Shown in pieces: positions 36,483 through 48,040 of a stretch of DNA of 64,000 nt. Position 1 is the first letter of the stretch, and each line of letters opens with the position of its first letter. The notes under the pieces are model-generated. The model was not told where the DNA came from. It did not search any database and saw only the letters and a program-made list of their open reading frames with translations. Source of the stretch: Vigna angularis (lineage: Eukaryota > Streptophyta > Magnoliopsida > Fabales > Fabaceae); assembly GCF_016808095.1 (NCBI RefSeq), contig NC_068973.1:11714501-11778500 (forward strand), in the 5' to 3' direction. Both the position numbers and the translations under genes were made by a program.

Positions 36483-38821
36483 CTCAAAGTTGGCCAAGTA
36501 GTTTGTATGCAGGGTCGTGTCATCTACACAAAAGAAAAGGAACAATTCAAATTTGAACGGCCAGAAAAAGTGTAGCCAATCAGGCCAACGCATTTACGAG
36601 GTTAGAAAATGAATATAGAGTTAGCTTAGGCTATAAGGCCAGATGGTGAAGCTAGCGAGACTGATCGATCTTCGGTTGAACGTTTGAAGGCCAAAAATGA
36701 GGAATCCATATTAGGATGTGTCACGGCCAAGATGTTAGTGCTTAATGCCTTTTGACTTGTAGGAGAGCTAAGGACGTTGACCGTAACTGTATGGATAAGC
36801 ACCGCTTAAGATAAAATAAACAAGGGTTGAGGTACTTAGTTGAGGCTCGAACGAGAGTTAAGCTATTAGAGCATGACAAGGCTGAACATATATGGTCCAA
36901 CTGATCGAGCAGGAGAGGGATCAAGGTCTGCTCGGGCTATACCCTACACAAAAGAAAAATGGTCCAACATTAATTGTCAAACCCGTGAGGCAAGAAGACT
37001 AACACGTTGTAGTTGAGCAGTTAACATTGAAGCCAATCCATTATGAGACAGTTGCATTAGGATGCGTTGAGACCGAATGATCACTACTTGAGATAAGTTA
37101 GAAAGAGGCCAGGTTGCCCTATCAGGGTATCGAAAAGGAGCCACGAACTTGGATAGAAGTTGTTGTAGCCCTTTGACCAAAACCTGAAGATGAAGCCATA
37201 GATGGTGATACCAAGGCTTCAAGACTTTTCTTCTTTCAACATCCTCATCTTCTCTCTATATACTCATGTACCTCCTCTTCATTGAGAAGGAAAAAGAGCA
37301 AAGCTATGTGACTGGGAGTGTCTACCCGATGAGCCTTTTATTGACACTTATTTCTAGGTGGAAGATTTGTGACTATCTAAATTAAGATTGTTGCTTGACT
37401 ACATTTGCTTCCTTATCTCTTCCTATAGGAAAAGAAACTAAGAACAAGCACCATCGAAGTCCTTGATTAACTCAAGCATGTGAATATCAGTGTTTTTGAA
37501 TCCTTATTATCACTGTTAAAATTTTCTAGGCTAGTTAATGTAATGCTCGTAGATCATGACACAAAAATAATAACTAATATTTTCTTAAGCTTGATACATT
37601 TTCTCCACTGAAATATTGAATGAGAGTGGCATCACCAAACATTCTTCCAATTACCTTAGAAGTTCTTGTCTCGGTGTCAAAGAAAGCAATGTCTTGCCTT
37701 TGGGTAAGCGACGACAAAAATATGTTAAACTTGCCAACTAACCTAGCAGCTTAGGGTTGGGGCGAACAATTTTAGGATCAAATCTTGCCATATTTCTTGT
37801 GGATCATCCTGTCATGTGATTACCCGAAGATGGTACAAAGCAAATATTTTGAAATGATCACAATACTAGATGATGGTACAAAGCAAATATTTGTGATTTG
37901 TATTCCCAAAAACAACACAATCTTAGAGAGAAAGATTTCGAATAATAGATACACGGTCAAGGTTGTTTTCTCTAGTAGTGATTTCAAGTTTCCTTCTTTG
38001 GGAAGGTTTCGAAAGAACTTCACATTACTATGCAGATGATAGGACCTTGATGAAAGAGATTATCAAAGCTTAAGGCAAGTAGTGACCATGCTGTTGGAGC
38101 CCAACAAAAGCCAGGTTTATAGGTATTGGACCAGGCTAGGGCTTTGGACGAAACTGCAATGCTAGGGATGAGTGGTTGGTGCTCGAACAACCAAGACTTG
38201 AGGGTAGAGGTGACTGCACTATTGATATTGAGCCTAATTAGGTAGAGATGAGGCAAGGTCGTCAATATAGAAAGCACATCAGGCTGTGAATGCCAGGCCA
38301 TGATCATGAGGTCGATAGATTGACGCATATGGTGAACAGTTGACACTTGGATAAGGCCAAAATGCGAGGTAGAAATCGCTAATCAGTTGTTTAGTAGGAA
38401 CCAAACAACTATAAGCTTGAGACCGTCCGGTGGGTGCCAAATGGGAGAAAAGCTCAAGGCCTAAGATATCCTTGCTTAGGATAAGTCGTGCTTGAGACCG
38501 TTCGATCTCGTTGCTGATTCTTAACTAGGCAGAGGTGATGAAACGACATATCAAGCTAACCGATTAAAATTATATCCACATTAGGCTGTGATCAAGCTGA
38601 ATGTCCAAGATGATTGGCCACACTTTCAAGGTCTGAACAAAGACACAATGCTCGGTCATGCAACACACTATTACTTACAAAGTTGTGCAAGATCATTAGG
38701 CCAAGGTTGAGCATATTACACAACAACAATGTTGAGGCCATGCAACTAGGTGATTTTTTCCACTATACCGCTCGTCTGGTTCCTTGTGGCTATATGGGGA
38801 GCCGTTTGGCCTCACGGTGGG

Positions 38822-40046
38822 TGTTAACACTCGGCAAGTGTACCGAATCGTATCAAGTAATAATAAAATGGTAAGACCAAGTATCGTTTCCCAAAGGACT
38901 TACGGCCTAGACAGTTATGTGATTTCTTGATTAAATTAGACTTGTAAACAAAATCATTAGGTTTGAATTACGAAAAATAAACATGAATGCAAGTTTTGAT
39001 CAATTGGATTGAAAGATGCAATTGTGATTGATGTAAAATATGGAATTATGATGTTGTTGGGGTTTCCGACTTATCCTATCCACTCTCACGTATTCATGAA
39101 TTTATCTTTCTTCATTAATGTTAATGTCACTTTCTAATTTACCTTAAACCCGATGTCTCGGTGAAGAAAGCATACTCCTAATCACTAGTTTACAATGTCT
39201 TGTCTCCCTAGCCATTATTCATGCATTACATTCGCATAGAAGCTTAAAGGCAACCGATCCTCCTATTCCTATGTCTAGGTAATATTGCTTCCGGGAGAAT
39301 TTCTCCAGTTCTAGATTTACCTATATGTGTCCATATAGATAACATCAATGATCATGCAATTGAATGAGTTAAACAAAGCATGCATAGAGTAAAGAAGAAA
39401 AACCCTAACAATTAATGAAGCAAAGCATAAAAAATATAGAACCAATTCAATACATGAGAGTTTCAAAGGATTACATCGGTTCCCCAACAATAATGAAAGT
39501 TTAGTTCACCATAGACATGGTGAAACTAGATGAAAACAATGAAAGAATGAAAGATAAAACCCTAGAACTTGAAGAAAGGAGCTTCCGCATCCAAAATCCG
39601 CCTCCAAAAGAAAGTGTGATTTCGCCACTTTCTGTTCAAAGATACTAACCCTAGGTCGACTAAACCCTTATATAGTTTATTAAGAATTACAGAAAATAGG
39701 CCCAAGCCCAATTAAATGGCACTCAGCTGCAGTTTTAGGCCTCAGCGGTGACTACGGTGCTTCAGAACGCTGCTCAGTGGTAAAAGTGGCGCTGAGCGGT
39801 GAATGCGACTATTCTTTTGTGCACTTTTACTTCCTTTCCTGAGTCCAGATCCTTACTACTTCAACTTCTTTCATCTAATTCATCTTAATTCCTGCCAAAA
39901 CAAGGAAAACCAAGCATAAAACCCATCCAACTCTCTTATTTCCAAATCTTAAGCAAAAGCATGATTTCAAGCTAGTTTCTAAGTCATAAAGGTTGTTTTT
40001 AATATCAAAATTAAGTATAAAAATAACGGTTTTTCAACCGTTATCA
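38822..40046. mobile_element. solo LTR inserted in the primer site of an older element
   Basis: 1,225 bases beginning TGTTAACACTCGGCAAGTGT and ending CAACCGTTATCA. Flanks are GTGGG (38817-38821) and GTGGC (40047-40051), a 5-bp duplication with one mismatch. The opening (GGCAAGTGTACCGAATCGTATCAAG) is typical of a common legume LTR family. With only one LTR and no internal sequence, loss by recombination between two LTRs is the likely history. The alternative reading, that this is a 5' LTR with GTGGCGCC as its own primer site, fits less well because no internal region follows. Confidence 0.65.
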
Positions 40047-40455
40047 GTGGCGCCAAAATGTTTTAGTTTTAGGGGGCCGAGAAACTGCCTCCTTATCCAA
40101 ATAGTCCTACGTTTCCAAACTCTGATTGTCAAATAGTCCTTAGATCCTCCTAAGTCGTTCGATTTGCCTAGGAGTTACCTATAATAAGTCATCCGACGCT
40201 TATGTCAGTGACTTTGCTCAACAATGTTGTAATAAAACTGAGTTATGAGAAGTAATTACCTCAGTTATGAGTTATGAGAAGTAATTACCTGAGTTATGAG
40301 AAGTAATTACCTGAGTTATGAGTTTTGATACTTTATGTTGGATCATGACTTGTGTTCAAACCTTTTCGTAATTTGTTCAAGGTCTAGCATTTCTTTGACT
40401 TGCACGTTTACTTTTTGCTTAAATCAATATACGTGAACTTAGAGTCATATTTATA

Positions 40456-40460
<5 letters not shown>

Positions 40461-40504
<44 letters not shown>
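40461..40504. repeat. (AT)n microsatellite
   Basis: About 44 bases of AT in copy B; the same site in copy A (about 34660) has only a short ATATATAT. Confidence 0.9.
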
Positions 40505-40505
<1 letters not shown>

Positions 40506-42121
40506 CTTGAAGTTTCATATGATTTTAATCGATTAAATCCTTATATTAATAAATTAAAAAATTTCTTTTACTTCTTTCATATATTTTAAAATAGGTTTAA
40601 ACCCTCGGATCGTCCTCATATTTGTTGAGAAATCTCAAGTGTGTTCTCGTTTTTTCAACTGTCAAAATTAGGTCCATATACTTGTAAAGTGTCTCAATTG
40701 GGTTCAAATATTTGAAAAATTAAGTCAATTAAGTCTTGTCAGTTAAGTTTTCACAGACAGCTTCACTAGTAAAAATATGGGTTTTTAACGTGCCTATTAT
40801 GCCCCGGTTGAATAGAAACCGAAGCATAAGCTGGCGCGGTGGCATTTTTGAAATTTTCGCTAACGTATATGCCGCGGTTCTATTTTAACCGCGACCATAA
40901 GTGGTATACGGCCTCGGTTGCCCTCATAACCGAGGCCATAAAGTCTCCAAGAACTGACAATAAAAGACTTTTCACCTGCCAAATATCTGTGCAGAGGATT
41001 TGACCACAATTGTGCACAGAACCGAGACCAAAAACCCCTCGTCCCTACTGACATTCCTGCCTACACTCTGATGTTTTAAATGACTGATTTTTCTGAAAGG
41101 GTATATGGCCTCGGTTGCTTGCAGAACCGAGGCCATAGACCCACTTCCTAATGTTTTTCCAGATCTCCTAACTTGGTAAAATAATTCAAATATATATTTT
41201 TTATTGGTTTTTGACTGCAGTTGCTAGGGAACCGAGGTAATAAAACTCTTTTGTCGCGGTTGGGCGCGTAACCGAGGTAAAATGCCTAATCAAAATTTCA
41301 AAAATTCCATTTAAAATTAATTTTGAATATTTTTCTAGGGACTATAGACTGCGATTGTCTGGAGAACCGAGGTAGTATCCCCCTTACTTCTTCAGTTCAT
41401 TTAGAACCGTGATAGTAGCCCCTATCCAGGGTAAAAATTCGCAAAAGCACGAACAGTTCTTCTCAAGCGATTTCTCTCTACAACTTCTTCTTCTTCTCTA
41501 CGCCACCGCGACCTTTCTCACTTCTTCCTTGTCACCGTTGCGCCGCTGTTGTCACTGTAGAAGAACTTCCTTCCTCATTTTTCATCACCTACGTTTGTAT
41601 CCGATCAAATTTTGGCTTTGGTCGCCGGAGTTTTTTCATGTTTTTTAGTTTTTGGGTTGTACGTTTTTTTATTGATTCGGATTATCAAACTTACGTTTTG
41701 TTGTATTTTTTTTGTAGGTATTGTGTTTTTTCTTTTAAATTTGTTCCGTTTCAGACCGCGGGTTGTTCCATCTTCTCCATTATTGTGTGGTTTTTCACGC
41801 TCTCAAGTTCGTATTATTCTGTTTATTAATTTTGATTTTGTTAATTTTTAATTTTTTGTAGGTTGAATATGAATAATATGTATGAAATTATAATTTGAAT
41901 GCGTATTAGTTGTTTGATTGTATGATTGTATTATTCTATTTATTAATTTTCATTTTGTTAATTTTTAATTTTGTGTGTGTTGAATATGAATAATTATATA
42001 TGATTGAATGTTTGAATTGATAATTTGAATGTTTATTAATTGTTTGATTGTATGATTGAATTGATTGTATGTTGAATATATTGTATAATTGTATGATTGT
42101 AATTTTGTAGAATATTTACGT

Positions 42122-43828
42122 ATGGATCGAAATTGAATTAATTTACCACACATTAGTGTTGAGTACGAGAGAGGGGTAGAGGAATTTATACAGTTTGTGC
42201 AACGTAATGAGGGTAGAAGTGATGATGAAGTGAAGTTTAGATGTCCTTGTGTGAACTGTTTGAATGCGAGAAAGTTGAACGCAACCCAAATTAGTGAACA
42301 TCTTATCTTTGATGGTTTCCTAAGATACTATATAACATGGATATGGCACGGCGAAGAAATGCACTTTCCGACTGACTCCCTAACTGAAAATGTTATTGAT
42401 TCCACCATGGAAGAAGATCGACCGGATGAAGAAAAATTAGAGGACGTGATCCGCGATGTTGGCGCAAAATTTTTTTCCAAAGCTCATGTGTATGAGACGA
42501 TGTCGACGGATGCGGAAACACCGTTGTATGTCGGTTCAACTAAGTTCACACATTTGTCAGCGGAGTTAAGGCTCATGAATTTGAAGGCGACCAACGGATA
42601 GATTGATAAGAGTTTCACAGAATTGTTGACGTTGTTGAATGAAATGTTGCCAGATGGAAATACACTACCCACTCGTAATTATGATGCGAAGAAAATTCTT
42701 TGTCCGATGGGTATGGAGTATAAAAGGATACATGCTTGTCCCAATGACTGCATTTAATATAGGAAAGAGTTTGAATTTTTGACAAAGTGTCCAAAATGTG
42801 GGTTATCACGATACAAGTCAAAAAACAATAGCGAAGATAATGGTAACATAGAAAAAATGGATCTGCTTTGAAAGTAGTTTGGTACCTTCCAATTATGCCC
42901 AGACTTAAGCGTTTGTTTGCGAATCCAAAAGATGCTAAAAACCTTGGATGGCATGGAGATGAGAGAAAAATTGACGGGCTGCTTCGTCATCCAGCTGATT
43001 CAAAGCAATGGAAAAATATTGATCAACAATTCCCCCAATTTGGTCAAAAATGTAGAAATCTTAGGCTTGGTTTAGCCACTGATGGAATGAACCCATTTGG
43101 TAATCTAAGTACCAATCACAGTTGTTGGCCAGTTATATTGATAATTTATAACTTATCTCCTGCATTGTGCATGAAGAGAAAGTGCATGATGTTGTCTATG
43201 ATGATATCTGGTCCAAAGCAGCCTGGAAATGACATAGATGTTTATCTAAGCCCACTAGTTGAAGACTTGAAGTTGTTGTGGGTTGATGGGGTTGAAATAT
43301 TTGATGCATTCGCTTCTGAAACTTTTGTGATGCGTGCAATGTTATTTTGCACCATTAATGACTTTCCAGCTTATGGTAATTTGTAAGGATACAGTGTCAA
43401 GGGTCATAAAGCATGTCCTATATGTGAAGAAAACACTGCAACTCATCAATTGAAACACGAAAGAAAGACGGTGTATCTGCGTCATCAGAGATTTCTAAAA
43501 TGTAATCATCCATATCGAAAGTTAAAAAAAGCATTCAATGGATATCAAGAGAGGGACGAAACACCAAATCCACTTACTGGCCTTCAAATTCTTGAAAAAG
43601 TTAATAAAATACATCATGTATTTGGGAAAACATCCAAAAAAGTCATCTGTAACGACCCCTTGGAAGAAGAAATCAATATTCTTTGATCTTCCATACTGGT
43701 CAAAGTTAGATGTTAGACATTGCATAGATGTGATGCATGTAGAGAAGAATGTGTGTGATAGCTTGATTGGTACACTACTCAACATTCAGGGAAAGACAAA
43801 AGATGGAGTGAATGCTCGTTTGGCCTAA
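42122..43828 (+). pseudogene. CACTA TNP2-like transposase, broken and truncated
   Basis: The natural start is probably ATG 42122, followed within five codons by TGA. The Transpos_assoc domain follows (FIQFVQRNEGRSDDEVKF, CPCVNCLNARKL, IWHGEE), then part of the Transposase_21/TNP2 domain (LPIMPRLKRLFANPKDAKNL, ATDGMNPFGN, GYSVKGHKACPIC, LPYWSKLDVRHCIDVMHVEK). Stops lie at 42599 (TAG), about 42755 (TAA), about 42868-42878 and 43384 (TAA); a frameshift occurs near 43660. After NARLA at 43828 similarity ends abruptly, so the C-terminal half of TNP2 is missing. No active enzyme can come from this copy. Confidence 0.85.
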
Positions 43829-43958
43829 ACACTTGGTTGGTTTGGTTTTTGACCCCCCGGTATGGAATTCTACTTTACACTTCTCAATTTTAAAGTTTAC
43901 ATGTTATTGATGTCAAAACTTATCTTATTTTTCCGTGTAACAACAAACGCATGCACAG

Positions 43959-44565
43959 GAGAAGATTCGTTTATCTGAGGACGATCCTCTTGGTGCATTG
44001 CAGCAACTTGCTGACATCATTGCAAATAAGCCTTTGGAGGTTGAATATGATGCTAATGTATTTGGGAGAGGCTCTGAGGTCCCAATATACCTGCATAGCC
44101 AAGATGTCAGAGAGCTTGTGTCGGGAATAGAAGAGTTGAATATTACATTAGTTCAGCTATGGATGATGTAAGTTTATGAGCAATTATTTATATAAAATTG
44201 ATTTATATATCAAGTATACTTATATCAAAGGTAATTTTTGATTTCAGGTATATGTTTGGTGTCAGTAACAACTTGAGGTACAATGATGTCTATGGGTTCA
44301 TTGATCCTCAAGTCATTCACGAAACAAATGATTTTGATGAGATCACAACATATCTCACAAGCAGATTTGCAAGCGGGAGGAACATACATTTTATTCCTTA
44401 TATATCTGGGTAAGTGAACTTTGTTAACATAATAAAGTTCCATATGTGATTTTAATATATAATAATTAAGTTATTATGAATTTCAGGCGCCATTGGCAGC
44501 TACTTGTTATTTCTGTACAGCACAACTATGCTTTGTATGATGTTGGTTGGGAGATCAATTGCTAA
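43959..44565 (+). pseudogene. fragment of a CACTA-borne Ulp1-like protease gene
   Basis: Exon-like pieces with proper splice borders. One opens after GCACAG at 43959 (KIRLSEDDPLGALQQL, SQDVRELVSGIEELN). Another runs from TTTCAG at about 44249 to GTAAGT at 44411 (YMFGVSNNLRYNDVYG, IDPQVI). The third opens after TTTCAG at 44488 with RHWQLLVIS. The HW-(Q/V)-L pattern after a conserved FIDPQ block is what Ulp1/SENP-like catalytic domains look like in plant CACTA and Mutator elements; the His would be catalytic. The third piece soon runs into stops and the Asp/Cys parts are not visible. The assignment is from pattern only. Confidence 0.5.
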
Positions 44566-45689
44566 CAGTAGAAAGCTTGCATGGACTGGTCTCAAGGTTT
44601 GACATATGCTAAAGCCATACTTTCTTATAGTTGTTTTGTTTTAATGATTTTCACTAACTATTTACAACTGTGATGATAAATTATAGTGTAACAGACAAAG
44701 TGTGTCATATGAGTGTGAATACTAGTAATGTATTGGATGGAACACATTATCCGTGCCCATATCACAAGAGAATGGGAAACAATAATATTTAGATTTAATG
44801 AATTTTATTTTTCTCTATCATTTGAAATTCTTATACACTAAATAATATCATGTGTCTTGTGCAGAGATTCAAGACTCCTACTCCAATTCTTGAGAAGCCA
44901 CTAACATTCCTGAGGAAAGCAATTGCAAAACATTTAGTTAGATTATATAATAGTTCATAGTTATTAGATTTAAAATACATTAGAACATGGTGATTTATAG
45001 TTATTAGACTTTGTACATTATGTGATGTAAATATTGACTATTGTGTTGAATCTGTGTTGTTATGATATTGTTTGATATGCAAGTTTGTTTTTGGGATAGT
45101 GGATATCACAAAAACAGACCTGTTATTAAAAAAAACTTGCAGGAGAATAGGCCTCGGTTGTGGCAAAACCGAGGCCAAAGGTTACACGAAAATTTATAAA
45201 AAAAACAGGGTTTTGGCCGTGGTTCAAGCAAGAACCGCTGTCATATCCCCAGGTTATTACCTCGGTTGGAACCGCGACCTAAACTGCCAGACCTTTTTAC
45301 CTCGCCTGTATATGCCGCCGTTCTAAAACTGAAGCGTATATTAAAAAACAACTACGGTCGTTTCCCTTTGTTGCACTAGTGCGTTAAAATGTGATGATAG
45401 TGAATATGCTAAGGTGGATATTTTATTATGTGGAAATAATTAAATTACGACATAAAATTTAGTAAATTAAAAAAAAATAGAAGCAACATTCAAAAGAATC
45501 CTAGCTTCATTCCTCCTCACCTAGAGAGCATCTCATCCTCTGTTAAGCTCGTCAGCCATGATCAACTTCTCTTTGCCAACTAGCACCGTAGAAAGCCCAA
45601 AATGGCAAACCCTAAATCGTTCCTGTTCTGTTCACCACCGCTCCTGTTCTGTTCACCACCGCTCCTCTCTTTATCACTTTTTTGTTCAG

Positions 45690-46022
45690 CACCATAAAAC
45701 CCCAAAGTGGGTTTAGGGTTTTGGTGTATGAAAGAAATTGAGGATGAATTTGATGGGTGGAAGAAACGCCACACAATGCAGAAACTTTTGCATCTTCACT
45801 TTCAATATGCAGTATAAAAATGGTGGAAGAAAACTGAACAAGACTCCTCTCTTTATCATTGTTCTGTTAAGTACCGTAAAAACCCCAAAGTGGGTTTAGG
45901 GTTTTGGTGTATGAAAGAAATTGAGGATGAATTTGATGGGTGGAAGAAACGCCACGACAATGCAGAAACTTTGCATCTTCACTTTCAATATGCAGTATAA
46001 AAATAGGTGGAAGAAAACTGAT
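45690..46022. repeat. tandem duplication of about 155 bp inside the Mutator-like element
   Basis: Copies 45690-45838 and 45870-46022 share CCCAAAGTGGGTTTAGGGTT, GGTGTATGAAAGAAATTGAG, GATGGGTGGAAGAAACGCCA and CAATATGCAGTATAAAAAT with few differences. Just before, GTTCTGTTCACCACCGCTCC is itself doubled (about 45625-45665). Confidence 0.9.
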
Positions 46023-46737
46023 TGGGATTAGTGAGAAATTGGAATCAGAGATCGATGTAAGAGAGAGAGAAAGCATCAGGGCGATGTAATCACATGGAGG
46101 ACGCGAGACTTGCGTTTCTGTTTCTAGCTCTCCTTGCAAGTCTCAAAGAAGGCTGAAGGAAGATGATGTTCGCGATGGAGGGCGCAAATCGCAGCTGTGA
46201 TGACGACTTCCTGGGGTTCTTGCACTTGGATTCTGTTTTGGATGCAGATTACATTTGCATTTTCTGTATTTCCTTTTGCAGGTTGAAGGCGCGACGAAGG
46301 CGATCGTGGCGGCGTCGTGGTCCTGGTGGATGGAAGTCTTGCGACGGTGGCGGTTCGGCAATGACGGCTAGAGTTTCTGTCTAAAGGGAAATTAGGGTTT
46401 TTGAGGTACGAGATGATGCTGACGTGTCAAGAGTGGTGATGTGATAGGCTAAAGGGCGATGATTGGTTGGAGGAATAAATTTTGCCACGTCAAAAACTCT
46501 TAATTTAAAAAAAAATTCCACATAATAAAACACTCTAACATCAGCGTGCACCACGTAATCCCATTTTAACAACGTCTGTGAAAACTTAATGGATAGGGCT
46601 TAATTAGCTTCATTTTTCAAATATTTGGACCCAATTGAGACAATTTACAAGTATATGGACCTAATTTTGATAGTTGAAAAAATGAGGACCCACTTGAGAT
46701 TCCCCAACAAATATGAGGACCATCCGAGGGTTTAAAC

Positions 46738-47667
46738 TAGAGCTGTCAAAACGGGTAACCCGGTCCGACCCACCACGGGTTGGCCACTTAGTGAGCCAAC
46801 CCAACCCGGCTCATTTATTAGTGAGCCAAAAAAATTCGAACCTGACCCGACCCACCACGGGTTGGTGGATTAAATTGGTTGGCTCATTGCCTCACTTAAT
46901 TAACTTTTTTTTCACCCTCTTCTTCTCCTATTCTTATAACATATTACTTTGATCGATCAAATTAAAACAGTTATAATTGGATCAATTGATATAAAAGAAA
47001 ATGAAACAAAAGATATATATTGTTATATATATTCTAAGCTATCAAGCATAAAATTTTGCCAATTTAATTTAATGAGACATACACAACCATTTGACCAAGA
47101 AACTACATGTAGCCGTTAACAAAAATATATAGCACAAGATAAAACTATCATGCTTGTAGATAGGTCTAAAAACAAGATAAAACAAATGATATATTCCTGA
47201 ATTATCAAATCTATAATATTATCCATCTATTAAATTGGAGTCCTGAATGGATAAATCTACAGTATTATGCTCTCTTGAAGCATCTTCTTCTTTATATTCA
47301 TCTATAATATTATCCAATCTATAATCTTAGGATTTTATTTGAAGAGGGAAACTTTTGGAAAGATATCAGCGCGAAAGGCTCTATTGCTAAGTAAAGGTTG
47401 TACATTTTGAATAATTAATTTAATCAATTTGATTTCAATAAAAAAAATAGGATTTGAATAATTAATTTAATTTAATTAAAAAAAATAGGTGGGTTGGTGA
47501 GTCAACCCGACCCACTACAGTTTCAACCCGTGTGAGTCAGGTTCTTAGTGAGCCAGGTCAAAATTGACTCGCATAAAAAATTTTTGCATTTTTTTCCAAC
47601 CCAACCTGGCTCAAACCCGTGGTGAACCGAATTGGCTCACGGGTTTCAACCCATTTTGACGACACTA
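46738..47667. mobile_element. non-autonomous hAT element, 930 bp
   Basis: Starts TAGAGCTGTCAAAACGGGT and ends CCCATTTTGACGACACTA, imperfect inverted repeats. The 8-bp target duplication GTTTAAAC is perfect (46730-46737 and 47668-47675). It lies a few bases from the right tip of the Mutator-like element's TIR. The edges are rich in GGGTTGG/CCAACCC wording; the centre is A+T-rich with no coding region. It is the best preserved of three related copies in the window. Confidence 0.88.
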
Positions 47668-48040
47668 GTTTAAACCTTTAAAATATTTTAATATATTTTA
47701 TTAAAATGTAATAAAAAAACAAAAAAGCTAAAAAAAACATTAAATAGCTTTTTAATTAGTGGGCATAATAAAGTCAAAATAAAAGAAGCACTTACACGAA
47801 GGTAAAATTTTAAAAAAATTCTACAAACTAATCAACACATTATTATAATTCAAGATTTCTATTAATGAATTTTTCATTTTCCCAATGGCTTTTTTCAAAC
47901 AAGATCTTCCTTTGTTAGAATGATAGAATCATCAAATATTTCACTCTTATGTCCTTAGAAACAACTTAGATTGTATTTAAAACCTCCACTTTGTGAATCC
48001 ACAGTCTTGCATGTGAGTGAGTATAAGTGCCAACATTTAT

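Larger units (their letters stand above)
35725..40322 (-). mobile_element. LTR-retrotransposon remnant without recognisable coding region
   Basis: Related direct ends share GAGAAACTG, then TTATTTAAACAGTGCTATTC / TTATCCAAATAGTCCTACG, then TCGATTT and TAGGAGTTA: left about 35725-36100, right 40059-40322. On the minus strand the right LTR is followed by a primer-type site TGGCGCCACCGTGAGGCC, split by the solo LTR at 38822-40046. The interior has higher G+C than its surroundings, but I recognise no gag or pol domain; the weak minus-strand frames (36338-37222) match nothing I know. The right LTR is shortened and ends in tandem GAGTTATGAGAAGTAATTAC units. Boundaries come from comparison with copy A and are good to about ten bases. 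Confidence 0.65.
40764..45381 (+). mobile_element. CACTA (En/Spm) transposon
   Basis: Starts CACTAGTAAAAATATGGG and ends TTGCACTAGTG (inverted CACTA ends). The 3-bp flanks are CTT and CGT (one mismatch). Both ends carry clustered subterminal inverted motifs of the type CCTCGGTT..AACCGAGG (left about 40795-41410, right about 45150-45340), the probable transposase-binding repeats of this family. It encodes a TNP2-like transposase and a Ulp1-like gene, both broken. It interrupts the left inverted arm of the Mutator-like element. Confidence 0.9.
40594..47676. mobile_element. non-autonomous Mutator-like element with long TIRs, host of two nested transposons
   Basis: Flanked by the perfect 9-bp duplication TTTAAAATA (40585-40593 and 47677-47685), the Mutator hallmark. 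It starts GGTTTAAACCCTCGGATCG and ends TTTAAACC. The inverted arms run from 40594 to 40763 plus 45382 to about 45470 on the left, and from about 46500 to 46737 plus 47668-47676 on the right. They share CCTCATATTTGTTG, ATTAGGTCCATATACTTGTA, CAAATATTTGAAAAAT and TTAAGTTTTCACAGAC. The left arm is split by a CACTA element and the right arm by a hAT element. Without these the element is only about 1.5 kb; its middle (45470-46500) is relatively G+C-rich, has no transposase and may be partly captured host DNA. Confidence 0.85.
35066..48040. repeat. tandem segmental duplication, copy B, split by two insertion complexes
   Basis: The parts of copy B are 35066 to about 35724, about 40323-40593, and 47677-48040; together they line up with copy A. 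The gaps are the LTR-element remnant (about 35725-40322) and the Mutator/CACTA/hAT nest (40594-47676). Comparison with copy A at 34530-34770 gives the pre-insertion sequence for both. Confidence 0.8.

Noticed and set aside
45580..46384. Several small frames as host genes
   Set aside because: They fall within the Mutator-like element and across its tandem duplication, with no domain and no splice support.
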